DNA of 64,000 bases from Adineta steineri (lineage: Eukaryota > Rotifera > Eurotatoria > Adinetida > Adinetidae), in assembly GCA_905250115.1 (NCBI GenBank), contig CAJNOI010000043.1:426959-490958 (forward strand). Direction: 5' to 3'. The notes beneath the pieces were generated by a model, which was not told where the DNA came from, made no database searches, and was given only the letters and a program-made list of their open reading frames with translations. Both the position numbers and the translations under genes were made by a program. Below, piece by piece: positions 43,569-56,325 of the stretch. Each line of letters starts with the position of its first letter. The stretch's first letter is position 1.

Positions 43569-45975
43569 TTATACTTTTTTGATTTCTTTAATAAAATTTG
43601 ATATAGAAATAGTTGATGATCGAGTGCTACTACTACTACTGCTATGTGATTGTCGTCGACGTGATAAATTTATTTTTAATTTCATTTCATTATTTATTGG
43701 TAATGTTATCGAAGCAGAACGCATTCGATGGAAACGAGCCGATTTTTCTTCTTCTTGTTTTTCATTAGAGAAATCTAAATACAAAAAACTTAAATAAAAA
43801 AACTCTTTTTAAGTTTTCATTACCTTCTGGTGGTTGATCAACTTGCATAGAATGATCATCGACTGCTTTTTCACTGTTATTACGAAAGCATTCTTCAACT
43901 TTTCGACTTAGATCTTCCTTATCAACATCATCATCATCATTATTATTGTCATCATCATTAAACATCGATATTTTCGATGGTGTTTGTTCGGTAAATGACT
44001 CAAATTCTTCATTATCTTCTTCAGTATTTGTCGATGTTACTGGTTGAAGAAGAGATAAAGACGATGATGATGAAGAAGAAGAAGAAGAGGAAGATATAAT
44101 TTCTGATTCAGTTGCAGTTGAATTTGTTGAAGGAGATGTTCGGCCATTCTCTTTCTGTTGTTTTGTTTTTATTAATTTACGACGTGGAGTATCAACAAGT
44201 AATGTAGATGCATCTTCAGATACCGGACGTTTTGGAGTCTAAATATTTTATTATTTTTATTTATTTAGATTTAACTGATGTCATATAGGTAAGATCTAAG
44301 ACAAAGTTTAGTCATTAAAAGTAGGTCATCATGCTTATCTATCTTATAAAAGAGAATGAATCATTATTAGAAAAAATACTTACTCGCACAGGTGTCGGAC
44401 CATTTGAAATCGGTGTTAAAATATGTTCTTTCCGTTCTAAAACAGGTTTAAGTCTTTGAGGTGTTGTTATAACTGTTGCTGGAGTCATTGGTGATAAATG
44501 ATCTAATTCAACAGTATCATCTGAACAAACAGATGCTGTAGCTATAAGAAAAATATTTTATAAAATAAATAAAAAGGAATCGATATAAATACATGACGAC
44601 GTAGAATATGTAAGTCGTTCTTTTTTCTTTTTAACAATACAGTCACTAAATGGCGGTCCAGGTGGATCAAGCATAACAGTAACACAAGTTATATTATCCG
44701 ACCGTAACATTCGTTCACGCCATAATGTTAAAGCTTTTTGTACAAGTTCATGCGATGGATTACGAAATGGTCGATTATCATCATCCTATTTGATTATTTT
44801 ATAAAAATAAAATTTTCAAAAAAAACAAACAAAAAACAAACTTCAGATTTAAGAATCATTTCTTCAGTTTTAATATCACAATTTCGAACAATTTCTACAG
44901 CTGCTTCTGGTGTTATCATATTCCATAAACCATCACTAGCTAATATTAAACATCGATGTTTATTTGAATCAATTTCAATAACAGTTAATTCTGGTTCCGG
45001 TGAAACAGAATAAAGATTTGTATTTGTATTTAAACTCCATAAATCACCTAAAGCTCTTGAAACAGCTAAAAATGGTATTTGTTCATATTCAATTGTTGTT
45101 CCATTTGTTGTTGTCATTGTTGTTGTTGTTATTGAATGTTGATGTTTATGACGATATTGATGAGAAGAATTTGTTGTTGATTTTTGTCTATTCCAAACAA
45201 CACGATGAACACCAGCTTTACAAAGAACATTTCCACCACTATCACGTATACGTTTTAATTCAAGTGGATCTTCAGGTTTATGATCACGTGTCAAACGATT
45301 AGCTGACCATGTTTTATATAATGTATCACCTTCAGCTAAAACAATAGCAGAATCACCTACATGACCAATATATAATTTATTTCCACGAACAAAAACAACA
45401 CTTGCTGTACAACCTAAATAATTCATATAAAAAAGTTGTTTTATCCGAAGAAATTTTCTTTTCTTAAATCTAACCCGAAGTACTCGGTAATCCAGATGAT
45501 GTTTTTGTCCATTTTCCTACATGATTCCACATATCACTATGACATGCAAGAAAACCTTTTCGAATAGCTGATAAAATTGATTGATCATTTTGACTTTCAT
45601 CCGATGTAGTTGGCCAAAATTCATCTTGCTCAAGTATATGTTGACATAAACTTTGTCGTGCAAATTCAGCTGCTTCTTTACCACCATGACCATCAAATAT
45701 ACCAAAATATGCTAATGATATCGGACTTTCTTTATCTGAAGGATTTAAACGTTGAAGCGCAATTGCATATGCATCCTCTAAAATATTTATTTTCAATGTT
45801 ATTTATATCAATAGAAAAACAAAAAATCCTTTACCCATATATTTTCGGCCACCTAAATAAAAATATAGAATAAATAATTTAATATAATAATAAAAAACAA
45901 CGAAATTATACCTTGATTACTATTGGTAGTAATTCTTAGATTAACTTGAACACAATCGTTCAACTTGTTCGTCAT
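43569..45975 (-). CDS. PPM1D: PP2C-type phosphatase, PPM1D/Wip1-like
   Basis: Eight exons: 45975-45912, 45852-45835, 45777-45475, 45413-44842, 44785-44593, 44541-44384, 44238-43824, 43774-43569; all phases close, 642 residues. Wip1-specific blocks are GGRKYMED (spanning an 18-bp microexon), FDGHGGKEAAEFAR, IRKGFLACH, SGLPSTSGCTASVV, HVGDSAIVL, RALGDLWS, ASDGLWNMI and RSDNITCVTVML. The metal-binding aspartates of the PP2C core are present. The family is a metal-dependent Ser/Thr phosphatase that reverses p53, ATM and p38 signalling. The C-terminal ~260 residues are acidic and Ser-rich with basic stretches and no known domain. It shares its 5' intergenic region with the divergent gamma-synergin gene. 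Confidence 0.92.
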
Positions 45976-46541
45976 ATTATCCGTTAAAACGGATTTATTT
46001 GTATAAGAAAAAAAAGTAAAATTTTTGTCAAATAGTCAATCAAAATTGTATTGTATCTAATTTTGATAATGAATTAAAAACTATGTTTACAAAACCAAAA
46101 AAAAAAATAAAGAAGACTTGAATGAAATCAATAGATTTGATTCTCGATTCTTTGTACTTTATTTTATTATTCTCTCATCTATTTACGGTATGTTGAATCA
46201 TTAACGTCAGAAGAAATTTAAAATGTTACATTGGATTAAAATTTCTAACCAATGAGAAAATTTTAAGATTTAATTCACAAATGCATTAGTAATTGAGAAG
46301 AACTTTTTTGATTGGTTAATTCAAATAGAAATATATGGCTTTTACAATGTAATATAATTTTGGATGAAAAATAAACTTATTTAATGTATATTATTATTTG
46401 CAATAGTAGATATTAGTTATTTTATAGATTATGATGAACAACGAAGATAAAACTTCGTTTGATAAAAATATGTTTCATCAAGTAAATAATCTAATGTTTT
46501 ATTTTGTTATCTTAGTTTTAATTAAGTTATTTGATATATAG
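45976..46541. promoter_or_regulatory. Divergent promoter region of PPM1D-like and SYNRG-like genes
   Basis: 566 bp between two divergent start codons. No TATA box or other element stands out; its role as shared promoter is inferred from geometry. Confidence 0.35.
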
Positions 46542-48912
46542 ATGTCTTCAACTCATTCTCAATTTCATCCATCTTCTTCGTCAATAAATGATCAAGATGA
46601 ATTGATAGCAAGACGTAAATTAGAACAAAAACGTCGTTTTCAACAAAGACAAAGTAATCCTCATACAAACGTCGATTCACTTATGCAATCAATGTTTACT
46701 GATTTAAAATTACAACCAAAAACTGTATCACAAAATTCTTCAGGTAATCAAATGATTTATTTTTTTTATCTTTATTTCAAAGTTCTTTTCTTTTTAGAAG
46801 CAAGAAATTCAGTACCACATATTTCAGGTATACATATATTTTGATTTATCTAATAAAAAAATAAAATATTTTTTTTTCTTTTTGATTAGAAGTAAAAAAT
46901 AATCTGGTTGTTCATCAATTACAACCTCGTGTATCAGCTCCTGGTGCAGCTGATTGGTCTAAAATAGCATTTGATGATGAATTAAAAACAATATTTCATA
47001 AAGAAGAAAACATTCCAACAATAAATTCAGAACAATCATCCATAGTACATCATTCCATTGAACAACCATTATCATCTCCTGTTTTAGTTTATCCATCATG
47101 GTGTTTGCAACCAATTAATTTTCTTCCACTTGTTTATCAACAAGTATTTGAAGCATCATGTATATCAGATGTTATTCAAACATCAGTTTTATATCCAATT
47201 CTTCTTTTATCTGGTCTAAGACAAGATCAACTTAGTCAAATTTGGTCACAAGTTAATTTAACACAACCAGGTATTTTAACTAAAGAAGAACTTCTTATGG
47301 CATTAGCATTAATTGCATTAGCACAGAACAGTAATGGACAAATATTTTCTAATGATCAATTGCATCATTTATCTGAAATACCTGTACCACATTTTCAAAT
47401 TCAACAGGGACAAACATCATCATCACCACCTCCGCCTACACCTACACCACCGCCACCACCTCCACCTCCACCCGCATCAGTTCCTCCTCTCGTTTATCAA
47501 CAAGAAGATTTTGCTGATTTTACATCATTTGAACAAATAGAACCAACCAATGAAAATGCAAATGATATTACTCTTCTTGATTTTGATGAAAATCAGTTAT
47601 ATGTACCGGATATAAAAGCAACATCATCTGATGCACAATCAATTGCTAGTTTAGAATTACCAATGCCAATAAATAATACAAATTATCAGGATGATACTAG
47701 TCAAAAAGGAATCAGCGATAATATATCATTTTCATCATCATCAAATACTAATGAAATAGCACCTGCAACTGATACACAAAGTTTACACTCGATGAACTCA
47801 TCGGAACCTTCAAAACTTGGTAAATATTTTTCGATATTGCGAATATTAAAAGTAACACGTTGATGCATCTAGCACATATAGAGAGAGGATTAAAATTATA
47901 AACGAATTGTTAATAATAACTAATATCATGATCAAAAACATCCCATTTTTATAATCGCAAAAGCGAAATATATATTACAATAGCTTGTCTATCCACAAGT
48001 ATAATAGTTTGATTCTTTCCAATCGTAATTATTTTGTCATTAGAAGATATACAGATGTAAAATTATAAATCTACATGTACCTTGAATGTATAGGTCAATA
48101 ACATGTATATATAAAAAGTTTTAAATGTCATATCCTTCTAAGATATTATGCATCAGAGAACTTTCGTTTGCACATAAAGGTCCTAGATGATTTAATGGAA
48201 ACATTGTCAAAACAGGACTAACATAAGGATATTCTACATTCATCTGTAGAGCTAAAATTAATATAATTGTCTTTATTTTTTTAGAATTAACTCAATTTTC
48301 ATTTTTCTCTGATGATACTTCTGAAATGGATTCTCATACAGCTGTTTGGTTACGTTGTTTTGAAAAATGTTATGAAATATTGTCTCAAGCGAATGAAATA
48401 TTTTCATCAATTGAAAGTCCAATATTATGTACTGAAGTATTACAACAAGCACGTACTAGAGATTATGTTCAACATTTACAAGAAATATTTCATGTTCATA
48501 AAAGAATCTATACAGCAGCTATTTTAGAACCAACAACAACAAATCAATTGACAGTACTTTGGAAACAAATTGTTGTTTTATGGACAAATTTACAATCATT
48601 TTTTTCTACAGCTCATCTTCATTTAGTAATTTGTTATTTTATTGAATATAAAATAAAAATAAATCTATTTATTTTTAGTTAAATGATGATGATATAGATT
48701 ATTCATCGTTATTAAAGGGTGACACATCTTCGTATTGTTCAATATGTTTACTATCAACTATTGGTCTTGATACAGTATTACCAGCTTCGTCATTTTCACT
48801 ATTTAACACTGCATGTTTAACATTTGCTGGTCGTTTATATCATGCACCATGTGCCAATTTTTATTTGAATCTCATCGACGGAATTTTACCATCGTTAAGA
48901 AGATCATCTTAA
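46542..48912 (+). CDS. SYNRG: Gamma-synergin-like EH-domain trafficking protein
   Basis: Five exons: 46542-46743, 46798-46827 (30 bp), 46890-47819, 48285-48625, 48679-48912; 578 residues with closing phases. The N-terminus is charged (ARRKLEQKRRFQQRQ). An EH-type domain follows (SVLYPILLLSGLRQDQLSQI), then a proline run, an FADFTSF motif of the kind that binds AP-1 gamma-ear, and a Ser-rich stretch. The C-terminal ~190 residues (VWLRCFEKCYEILSQANEIF, CSICLLS, GRLYHAPCANFYLN) match the conserved C-terminus of gamma-synergin. The protein works with AP-1 at the trans-Golgi network and endosomes. It is much shorter than the vertebrate protein (>1000 residues), mostly in the linker. Confidence 0.85.
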
Positions 48913-49075
48913 AATATTTTTTTTTGTTTTTTTTTCTGTGTACAGTGAACGTTCTATATTTTATGTTGGATTACGGATATATACATATAAATATATTTAT
49001 TATTTTCAAGTCACATTTTAGTAGATAAGATAATAAGAGGAGAATTTTATTTGTTTTGTTTTCCGTATCTTTTAG

Positions 49076-49434
49076 ATGGCTGACGACGGTGATTATGACG
49101 ATGGAGGTGCTGATTTGGGTATGGATGATGACATCGATGAAGATGAATTCAATGAAGATGAACAAGATTTTGATGGGGAACAAAATACACAAGGTAATGG
49201 ACAACAAACACAAGGGGATGATCGAATGGATATACTTAATGAAGATGATGCTGGTGGACAAGCAGGAATGAGAACTGATCCATCGAAAAGAATCACAACA
49301 CCATATATGACAAAATATGAGCGGGCACGGGTATTAGGTACTCGAGCATTACAAATAGCTATGTGTGCACCACTCATGGTTGAACCAGATGGTGAAACAG
49401 ATCCATTACAAATTGCAATGAGAGAACTAAAAGA
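49076..49434 (+). CDS. POLR2F: RNA polymerase subunit RPB6 (ABC23), cut by gap
   Basis: The ATG at 49076 directly follows an acceptor (CGTATCTTTTAG), so the 5' exon is either a leader exon or a trans-spliced leader. The first ~65 residues are acidic as usual; then [20 protein letters not shown] and [20 protein letters not shown] are almost identical to animal RPB6. The frame runs into ten Ns after ELK; the last ~28 residues are missing. RPB6 is shared by RNA polymerases I, II and III and stabilises the clamp. It begins 163 bp after the SYNRG stop on the same strand. Confidence 0.93.
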
Positions 49435-49444
49435 NNNNNNNNNN
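49435..49444. other. Assembly gap (10 N) between RPB6 and CSE1L
   Basis: A single unknown-length gap joins the last RPB6 codons to the interior of CSE1L exon sequence. The missing ends of both genes and their intergenic DNA must lie here, so it is hundreds of bases or a misjoin. Confidence 0.95.
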
Positions 49445-52400
49445 TTTCAGCTGAAAAAACTTTAAAACAAATTGAACGCAATGAAAATTATTCATCTTTA
49501 TTATTAACACTTTGTGAAAGTTCAACAACATCAGATGATATTCGTCGTGCATCAGTAATAACATTTAAAAATTTTATAAAACGTAATTGGCCATCACTTG
49601 ATGAATCAAATTCAATATCAATTCGTGATCGAAATCATATTAAAGAACATATCATTGACTTAATGACACGTTCACCTGAACATATTCAAGAACAATTATC
49701 AGATGCAATTACAGTTATTGGTAAATGTGATTTTCCTGATCAATGGTCAACATTACTTGATACAATGGTAAAACAATTTCAACAACAATCATCAAGTTCA
49801 TTTCAATCAATTAATGGAGTTTTAAAAACAGCACATTCATTATTTGAAAGATATCGATATGAACAAAAATCTGATGAATTATGGTCTGAAATAAAATTAG
49901 TTCTGGAAAAATTTGCACCAGCTTTTACAGAATTATTTAAAGTAAAATAAAATAAAATATTTTTTATTTTTATTCGAATTCGTATTTTATAATTTTAGTC
50001 TTTAATGAATTATTATCCACAAAAAGAATCTGATCCAGTGGAAATGAAAAATATTTTTAATTCTTTACATGTTATCATCAAGATATTTTATGATCTCAAT
50101 GCTCAAGTAATTTTTATTTAAAAAATAATATTTGTCAAATAGATTTTCTTTTTTCTATATTTTATAGGAATTACCAGAACATTTTGAAGATAATATAACA
50201 ATATACATGACATATTTTTTGGCACTTTTATCTTATGATCATCCATCACTTCATTCAAATGTAAGAAATCGATATGTATACAAGGGTGACTTCTAAGCTA
50301 TTATCAACTATTAAGCATTTGTTTAAAACGTTCGATAGGATTCGGTTTTCTTCGAAACCTGCACATCTATAAAGAGTTAGCTTGTAATCAATGTTCTTAG
50401 TGACGTCTTCAATATCTTTTATCGATTATTCATCGTTCTCTTTCTTGTGTCATTACACATTAGTTATTTTCTGGCAGTCATAAGGAGAAGATCTCCCACA
50501 TTAGTTTCTCGTTCTTTGATATATGATAGATAGCATATGTAAGATAAGACAACATATTTATAGTCTTTTTTTCCTTTCATATACGGAAGCAATCGGAGTT
50601 TTAGAATGACTCACATCTCATTGGAAGAAACTAATACAAAAGAAAATGCAATAGACTCTGAATCTTCGAATTCCGACGAAGAAGTTATTGATGATGGAAT
50701 AGACATACAAATTTAGAGTAAAACGCAATTTAGATGACCATATGAAAGTCTTGTGCAATCTTTAGTCGTTGATAGGGTATTTGAGAATCTGAACTACTTA
50801 GGATCAGTTTTATTATCTTGATTGTTTTAATAAGAAGAATTGCATTAGGGGAAAAAGTGTTTTTATAACTTTGTTTTATTAGGAAATGAGTCATTATAAA
50901 ATAACTCTTTTTTATAATTTAGAGTAATGATCCAGGAATATTAGATCAAGTTAAAACAGAAATTTGTCGATGCATTGCACTTTATGCCGATAATTATAGT
51001 GATGAATTTAAACCATATGCACAACAATTTGCATTAACTATTTGGTCATTATTAACACGATTAAATCTTTCACCATCATATGATGAACTTGTTAGTACAG
51101 CAATGCGATTTTTATCAACATTAGCTGCTCGAAGTCATCATTGTAGTATGTTCGAAGGTGGTGATATTTTGAAAACTGTATGTGAACAAGTTATTTTACC
51201 GAATTTATTTCTTCGAGGTTTGAAATTTGTTTTTCAAGAAAAAAAATACCTTTTTTTGTTGAAATTTTATTTAGAATCGGATGTAGAAGAATTTGAAGAT
51301 AATCCAGAAGAATATATTCGAAAAGATATTGAAAAATCAGGTAAAATTTTCATATTTGATTATTTCGAGAAGGAAAACAAAATTCTATATTTGCTGTTTT
51401 ATAGATTCAGCAACACGTCGACGAGCTGCTTGTGATTTTCTTCAAGCACTTTGTATCTTTTTTGAACCACAAGTTATAGCCATTTATAGTCAATATATTG
51501 AAACAATGCAAAAGGTAGATTATATAACTTATATTAATATTATCTTTTCTTATCAATACTATAAAGAATAAGTGTTCTACAACTAAGATGTTACTCAATA
51601 AATATCTATATTGAAATTTTTTTCTTTTTAGGAATATTTACAAAATCCAACAAAAGATTGGATGAAAAAAGATACATGTATTTTTCTTGTCTTAGCACTT
51701 GCATCAAAAGGTGAAACACAAAAAGTATGAAAGATATTTTATTTTGTCTTGAGGGTGATTCTTATTTCGTTTTTTTATTTAGTTTGGTATTACTAAAACA
51801 AGTTCATTTATTAGTATTCCAGCATTTTATTCAGCTAGTATTTTACCTGAGCTTCAAAATCCAGATAGTATATTATTCTTAGACAAAAAAAACATATTTA
51901 ATTATTGATTATTTTAGTTAATAGTTTACCATTAATTAAAGCTGATTGTTTAAAATTTTTAATTCATGTTCGAAATCAAATTGATCGTGATGCTTTACTT
52001 CTTTCAATACCTGAATGTGTTCGATATTTATCATCAAATAATATTGTTGTACAAACATATGCAGCACATGCTATTGAACGTTTATTACTTGTTCGTCATT
52101 CAGCTGATCAAAAACAAACAGCGTAAGATTAATTACATACATTCGTTTTAATAAATATCGTTTGTCTTTCTAGAATTACAAAAACTGATTTAATTCCTTA
52201 TGCACAAACAATGTATGATAGTTTCTTTCGAATCTTAACATCGAATAAATCATATGAAAATGAATATGTTATGCGAGCTGTTATGAGATTATCATCAGCA
52301 CTTCAAGATGGAGTTTTACCATATTTAAATCAATTAATCGAAAAATTAGTTATGATTTTACAACGATCATGCAAAGTAAATAACTTTTAATAATATACTA

Positions 52401-54794
52401 AAGAAGAATCTCTCTCTATTGTGAACATCATTGGGACTTTTAAATAGCGTGCACTATAGGCAGTGATGAAAAAACTTTAAAATATCTATTTCTAAGATAG
52501 TCTGGAACACATTACGGAGATTCGGAAGAAGTAATATTTTCTTTGAAAAAAAAGAACTTCAATCTATTGTCATCTCACTATATATAAATAAGCTTGTTTT
52601 CATAATAAAACTATTTATTTCTCTTTCACTTGACTAACTAATGCGATTACTTTAGCTTTATTTTTCTTTGAAAAAATAAAGAGAAATATGCATATTTTTC
52701 CATTATTATATGTAAAAATATTAATATATCGTAGTATTATTAATACATATTAGTGAACTAGTAGACAAACGATAACTTTCGTTGTAATTAAATAAGAATT
52801 TTATTTTGTTTTAGAATCCAAATAAACCAAATTTTAATCATTATCTTTTTGAAACAATAACTGTATTAATTCGTACAAGTGTTTTACAAAATTCCAATGT
52901 ACTTAATCAATTTGAACAAATACTTTTTCCTGTATTTACACCAATATTTACAGAAGATATTGCTGGTAAATAAAAATTATTTAAATTATTTTTCTTAATT
53001 TTAATTTCTTCTAATTTAGAATTTGTTCCATATGTTTTACAAATAATCGGATTTTTATTAGAATCACATACATCATCAATTCCAGAAACATATCGCGCAT
53101 TATTTCAATCGATTCTTACACCATCATTTTGGGATCGTAGTGGAAATATTCCAGCTTTATCAAGACTCTTACAAGCATATATTGAAAAAGCTGGTGAAAC
53201 AATTGTTCTTGAAAAATTAGTAAATTTTTTTAGTTTTGAAATAACTCTTTCATTTTTTCGGAATTTAAATAGACAATTGTTCTTGCAATATTTCAACGAC
53301 TTGTATCTCAATCAAAAATTCATGATCATGAAGGTTTTGCTATATTAAATTCATTAATTATGCATTTACCAACTGGATGTTTAAATAATTATTTTAAAGA
53401 TATATTTATTATTATATTTACTCGTTTAACAAAAGCTAAAACACAAAAATTAATTCGATGTATTATTATATTTTTTTCATATTTTACTATTAAATATGGT
53501 GCACAAGAACTCATTACACAAATTGATTCAATTCAAACAAATATGTTTCAAATGGTTGTTGAACGTTTATTTATGCCAGAATTATCTAAAGTTGATGACT
53601 GTGATAAAAAATTATGTGCAATTGCTATAACACATTTATTATGTGATCCAGAAGCAATGACAAATGGAGTTTATTTAAATAATTTATGGTTAATTTTATT
53701 ACAAACTTTACTTCGATTGTTTGAATCATGTAATGAATTACAAACAATGTCAGCTGCTGAAAGAAAAAAACAAGCTCAAGATCAAGCAGAAGAAGATTTA
53801 CTTGTTGGATTAGATGATACACCAGGTTAGTATTTAACAATTTTTGCAATAAGTCGTATATACGATAGGATAATACAGAAAAAATTCTATTAATAAGAGT
53901 TTTTGAAGTGATAATAGGATAAGTCTGTAATGAACTATTTATTCTTAAATAATTTATCATATATATAGAACAAAAGAAATGATGAAAATGAAAAGTCCAC
54001 GAGAAAAATTGATTGATTGCATGTGAGAAAAAAATAACAACTCACTTTTCACTCACGATTGTGTGATAATGACGAAATATTACTCAAGCATTGGAGATAG
54101 TTAGACGAGAGCACTTTCGAACTGTCAATTAATAATCACAAGTGTATTATCTTAACTCTCAATGAGATCGTAGCTCCTTATCAGTTTGAAATAAGTCAAA
54201 TAGACAATGATCGACACTTTTCACATAAGACATTAAATAGACATATGCAATAGATAAAAGAAATGTTGTTTTAATTTTACTGTACGTTTCGGAATCATGA
54301 AAAGTTTGAAATAAAGAATTTGTAAACGATTTTAGTTATTGAATTTTGAGAGACTCGATCACGTTTACTCATTTGAATAACATACCTGACGATGTGCATT
54401 ATATTCGTAATTTTATGTTATGTATACCTCAAGTTAATCTAGATATAGGAAAATTTTGATTAATTAATTTGAATTAAATAATAATCTATTATTTTTTATT
54501 CTTAAGATTATACTCCAGCATTTTCACGTTTGGCATTTGCTAAAAAATCTTCTACAGATTTATTTGGTTCAAGTATTCCTGATGCTCGTTGTCATTTGGC
54601 TAAATGCTTACAAACATTAACAAGTTCTCATCCTAATCAAGTATGTTATCATATCTTCTTTGTCATTTTATAATCAATCGAAATTCTTTCTTTTTTTTTC
54701 TTAGTTTTTGAATATCATGACCAATGGCTTATCACCAGAACATTTATCACATATACAAAAATATTGTGCATTAGCTAATGTTACACTTATGTGA
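49445..54794 (+). CDS. CSE1L: Exportin-2 (importin-alpha re-exporter), 5' end in gap
   Basis: Fifteen exons: (gap)-49941, 49999-50106, 50168-50260, 50923-51217, 51275-51340, 51405-51514, 51632-51724, 51783-51867, 51918-52122, 52174-52375, 52815-52965, 53020-53219, 53273-53825, 54507-54640, 54705-54794. All phases agree; 959 residues are visible of an expected ~970-1000. Characteristic stretches include TFKNFIKRNWPSLDES, INGVLKTAHSLFERYR, RRRAACDFLQALC, VVQTYAAHAIERLL, FWDRSGNIPALSRLLQAY and the C-terminal DTPGDYTPAFSRLAFA. CSE1L is a HEAT-repeat karyopherin that carries importin-alpha back to the cytoplasm with RanGTP. Only the first ~30-35 residues are lost in the gap. Three introns (661, 439 and 681 bp) are far longer than the usual ~55 bp. 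Confidence 0.95.
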
Positions 54795-54976
54795 AATAAT
54801 TCTTAACTCAGATATATATTCTTAATCTTGGTGAATTTTTTCCTTTATTTTTCTGTAAAAGATTATTTTTTTTTATTAAAAAAGGTCACTTTTTATAAAA
54901 TAAAATTCATTTAATTATCTCAGATATATTAAATCTTAAATTTTCTTTTTTTTTCGATATTTTTAAAGATGAAATA

Positions 54977-55887
54977 ATGGCTCAACGTTCTCCAGTAAAT
55001 TTAAATCTTGATCCAATGAGTCGATCTCAATCAAGCGCATCAGTCAAATCAAATTTAACAGTCGACTCAACCAGATCATCAACAAGTAGCCAAAGACGAC
55101 GTGGACTTTTAGGAAAAATTGGAACTGGTGTTCAATCAATATTTCGACGATTTCGTCGGGCACGTACAACATTAACTGAAATGGAAATTCAAATATTATT
55201 AACAATGACAAATTTTACACGAGAAGAAGTTTTGCAATGGTAAAAACTAAGTCTTTTTTTTTAATTTTCATGTACTATCTGCTTCGATTCGATTAGCGAC
55301 ATCTTAAATAATTATTTATACTGTTTTCTTTTCTATTTTATAGGCATGAAAAATTCTTAACTGATTGTCCACATGGTTATATGACTCGAAAACAATTTAT
55401 AGCAAATTACAAATCTTTATGTCCGAAAGGTGATGCTGAACGTTTTGCTCGTCATGTATTTCGAGCATTTGATCTTGATAAATCTAATACAGTTGATTTT
55501 CATGAATTTCTTGTTGGTTTATCTATGACATCAACAACAAGTTCAATACGAGATAAACTTCAATGGACATTTCATGTATTTGATATTGATGGAAATGGTT
55601 TATTAACACGTCGTGAATGTTTAGAAGTTATTGAATCAATTGTTCGATTTAATCAATCATTACAAGGTGATACACTTCATCCAAATATGGAACAACCAAT
55701 GATTTTAGCTAAACGTTCAATGATGAATATATTTGATAATGTTGGTGATGCTCAAAATGATAAATTAACAATGTCACAATTTGTTGAAGGTTGTTTAAAA
55801 GATGAATTTATTTCAAAATTATTAGCACCAGGAGCAACAAATACAACACTAGTAAATACTTATGATACTCCTTTGACAAGTTCATAA
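54977..55887 (+). CDS. Neuronal-calcium-sensor-family EF-hand protein (KChIP-like)
   Basis: Two exons, 54977-55239 and 55344-55887, 104-bp intron; 268 residues. A basic, Ser-rich N-terminus (~75 residues) precedes an NCS core: FTREEVLQWHEKFLTDCPHG (the degenerate first EF-hand with its Cys-Pro), then EF-hands DLDKSNTVDFHE and DIDGNGLLTRRE, and a fourth loop starting DNVGDAQND that is longer than 12 residues and ends in Gln, so it probably does not bind calcium. The N-terminus is MAQ, not MG, so N-myristoylation is not expected; together with the long variable N-terminus this favours a KChIP-like over a frequenin/recoverin-like protein. It starts 182 bp after the CSE1L stop on the same strand. 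Confidence 0.8.
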
Positions 55888-55890
55888 CAT

Positions 55891-55915
55891 CTATTCTATT
55901 CTATTCTATTCTATT
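55891..55915. repeat. (CTATT)5 microsatellite
   Basis: Five pentamer units a few bases after the stop codon of the calcium-sensor gene, thus in its 3' UTR. Confidence 0.8.
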
Positions 55916-56325
55916 TATTTATGTATATATCTATGCATATATCTATTTTTTTGTGTGTTCTCCATTTTCTATTATATTTCATTTGCAGTGTTTGTAGTGC
56001 AGATAGAGTTTTTTCTTCCCCGTTTGTATTCCTATTGAAATAATTTAGTGGGATGTACCTATTTTTTGTAAATTAAAAATTTAATTAATATGAACAGATT
56101 CTTTTTATTACATAAATGTTTGTTAATATTACGATGAATCGATGAAATTTTATTTAATCTAAATCATTTTGCATAAAAAAGAGAAATGTAGCATTGTTTC
56201 ATTTATCTCTTCAACTCAATAGAGAATCATGAAATAAAATAACTTTCATTATTTGCATACGTCTGTTCCAAAACTGAAACCACTCTGGAGTATTCATGAA
56301 TTAAATAATATTTGTTTATTTACAA

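Noticed and set aside
50261-50922. The 661-bp CSE1L intron as a nested gene
   Set aside because: A short frame (MTHISLEETNTKENAIDSES) with an acidic continuation exists at ~50606-50715 but ends quickly and shows no family; kept as intron.
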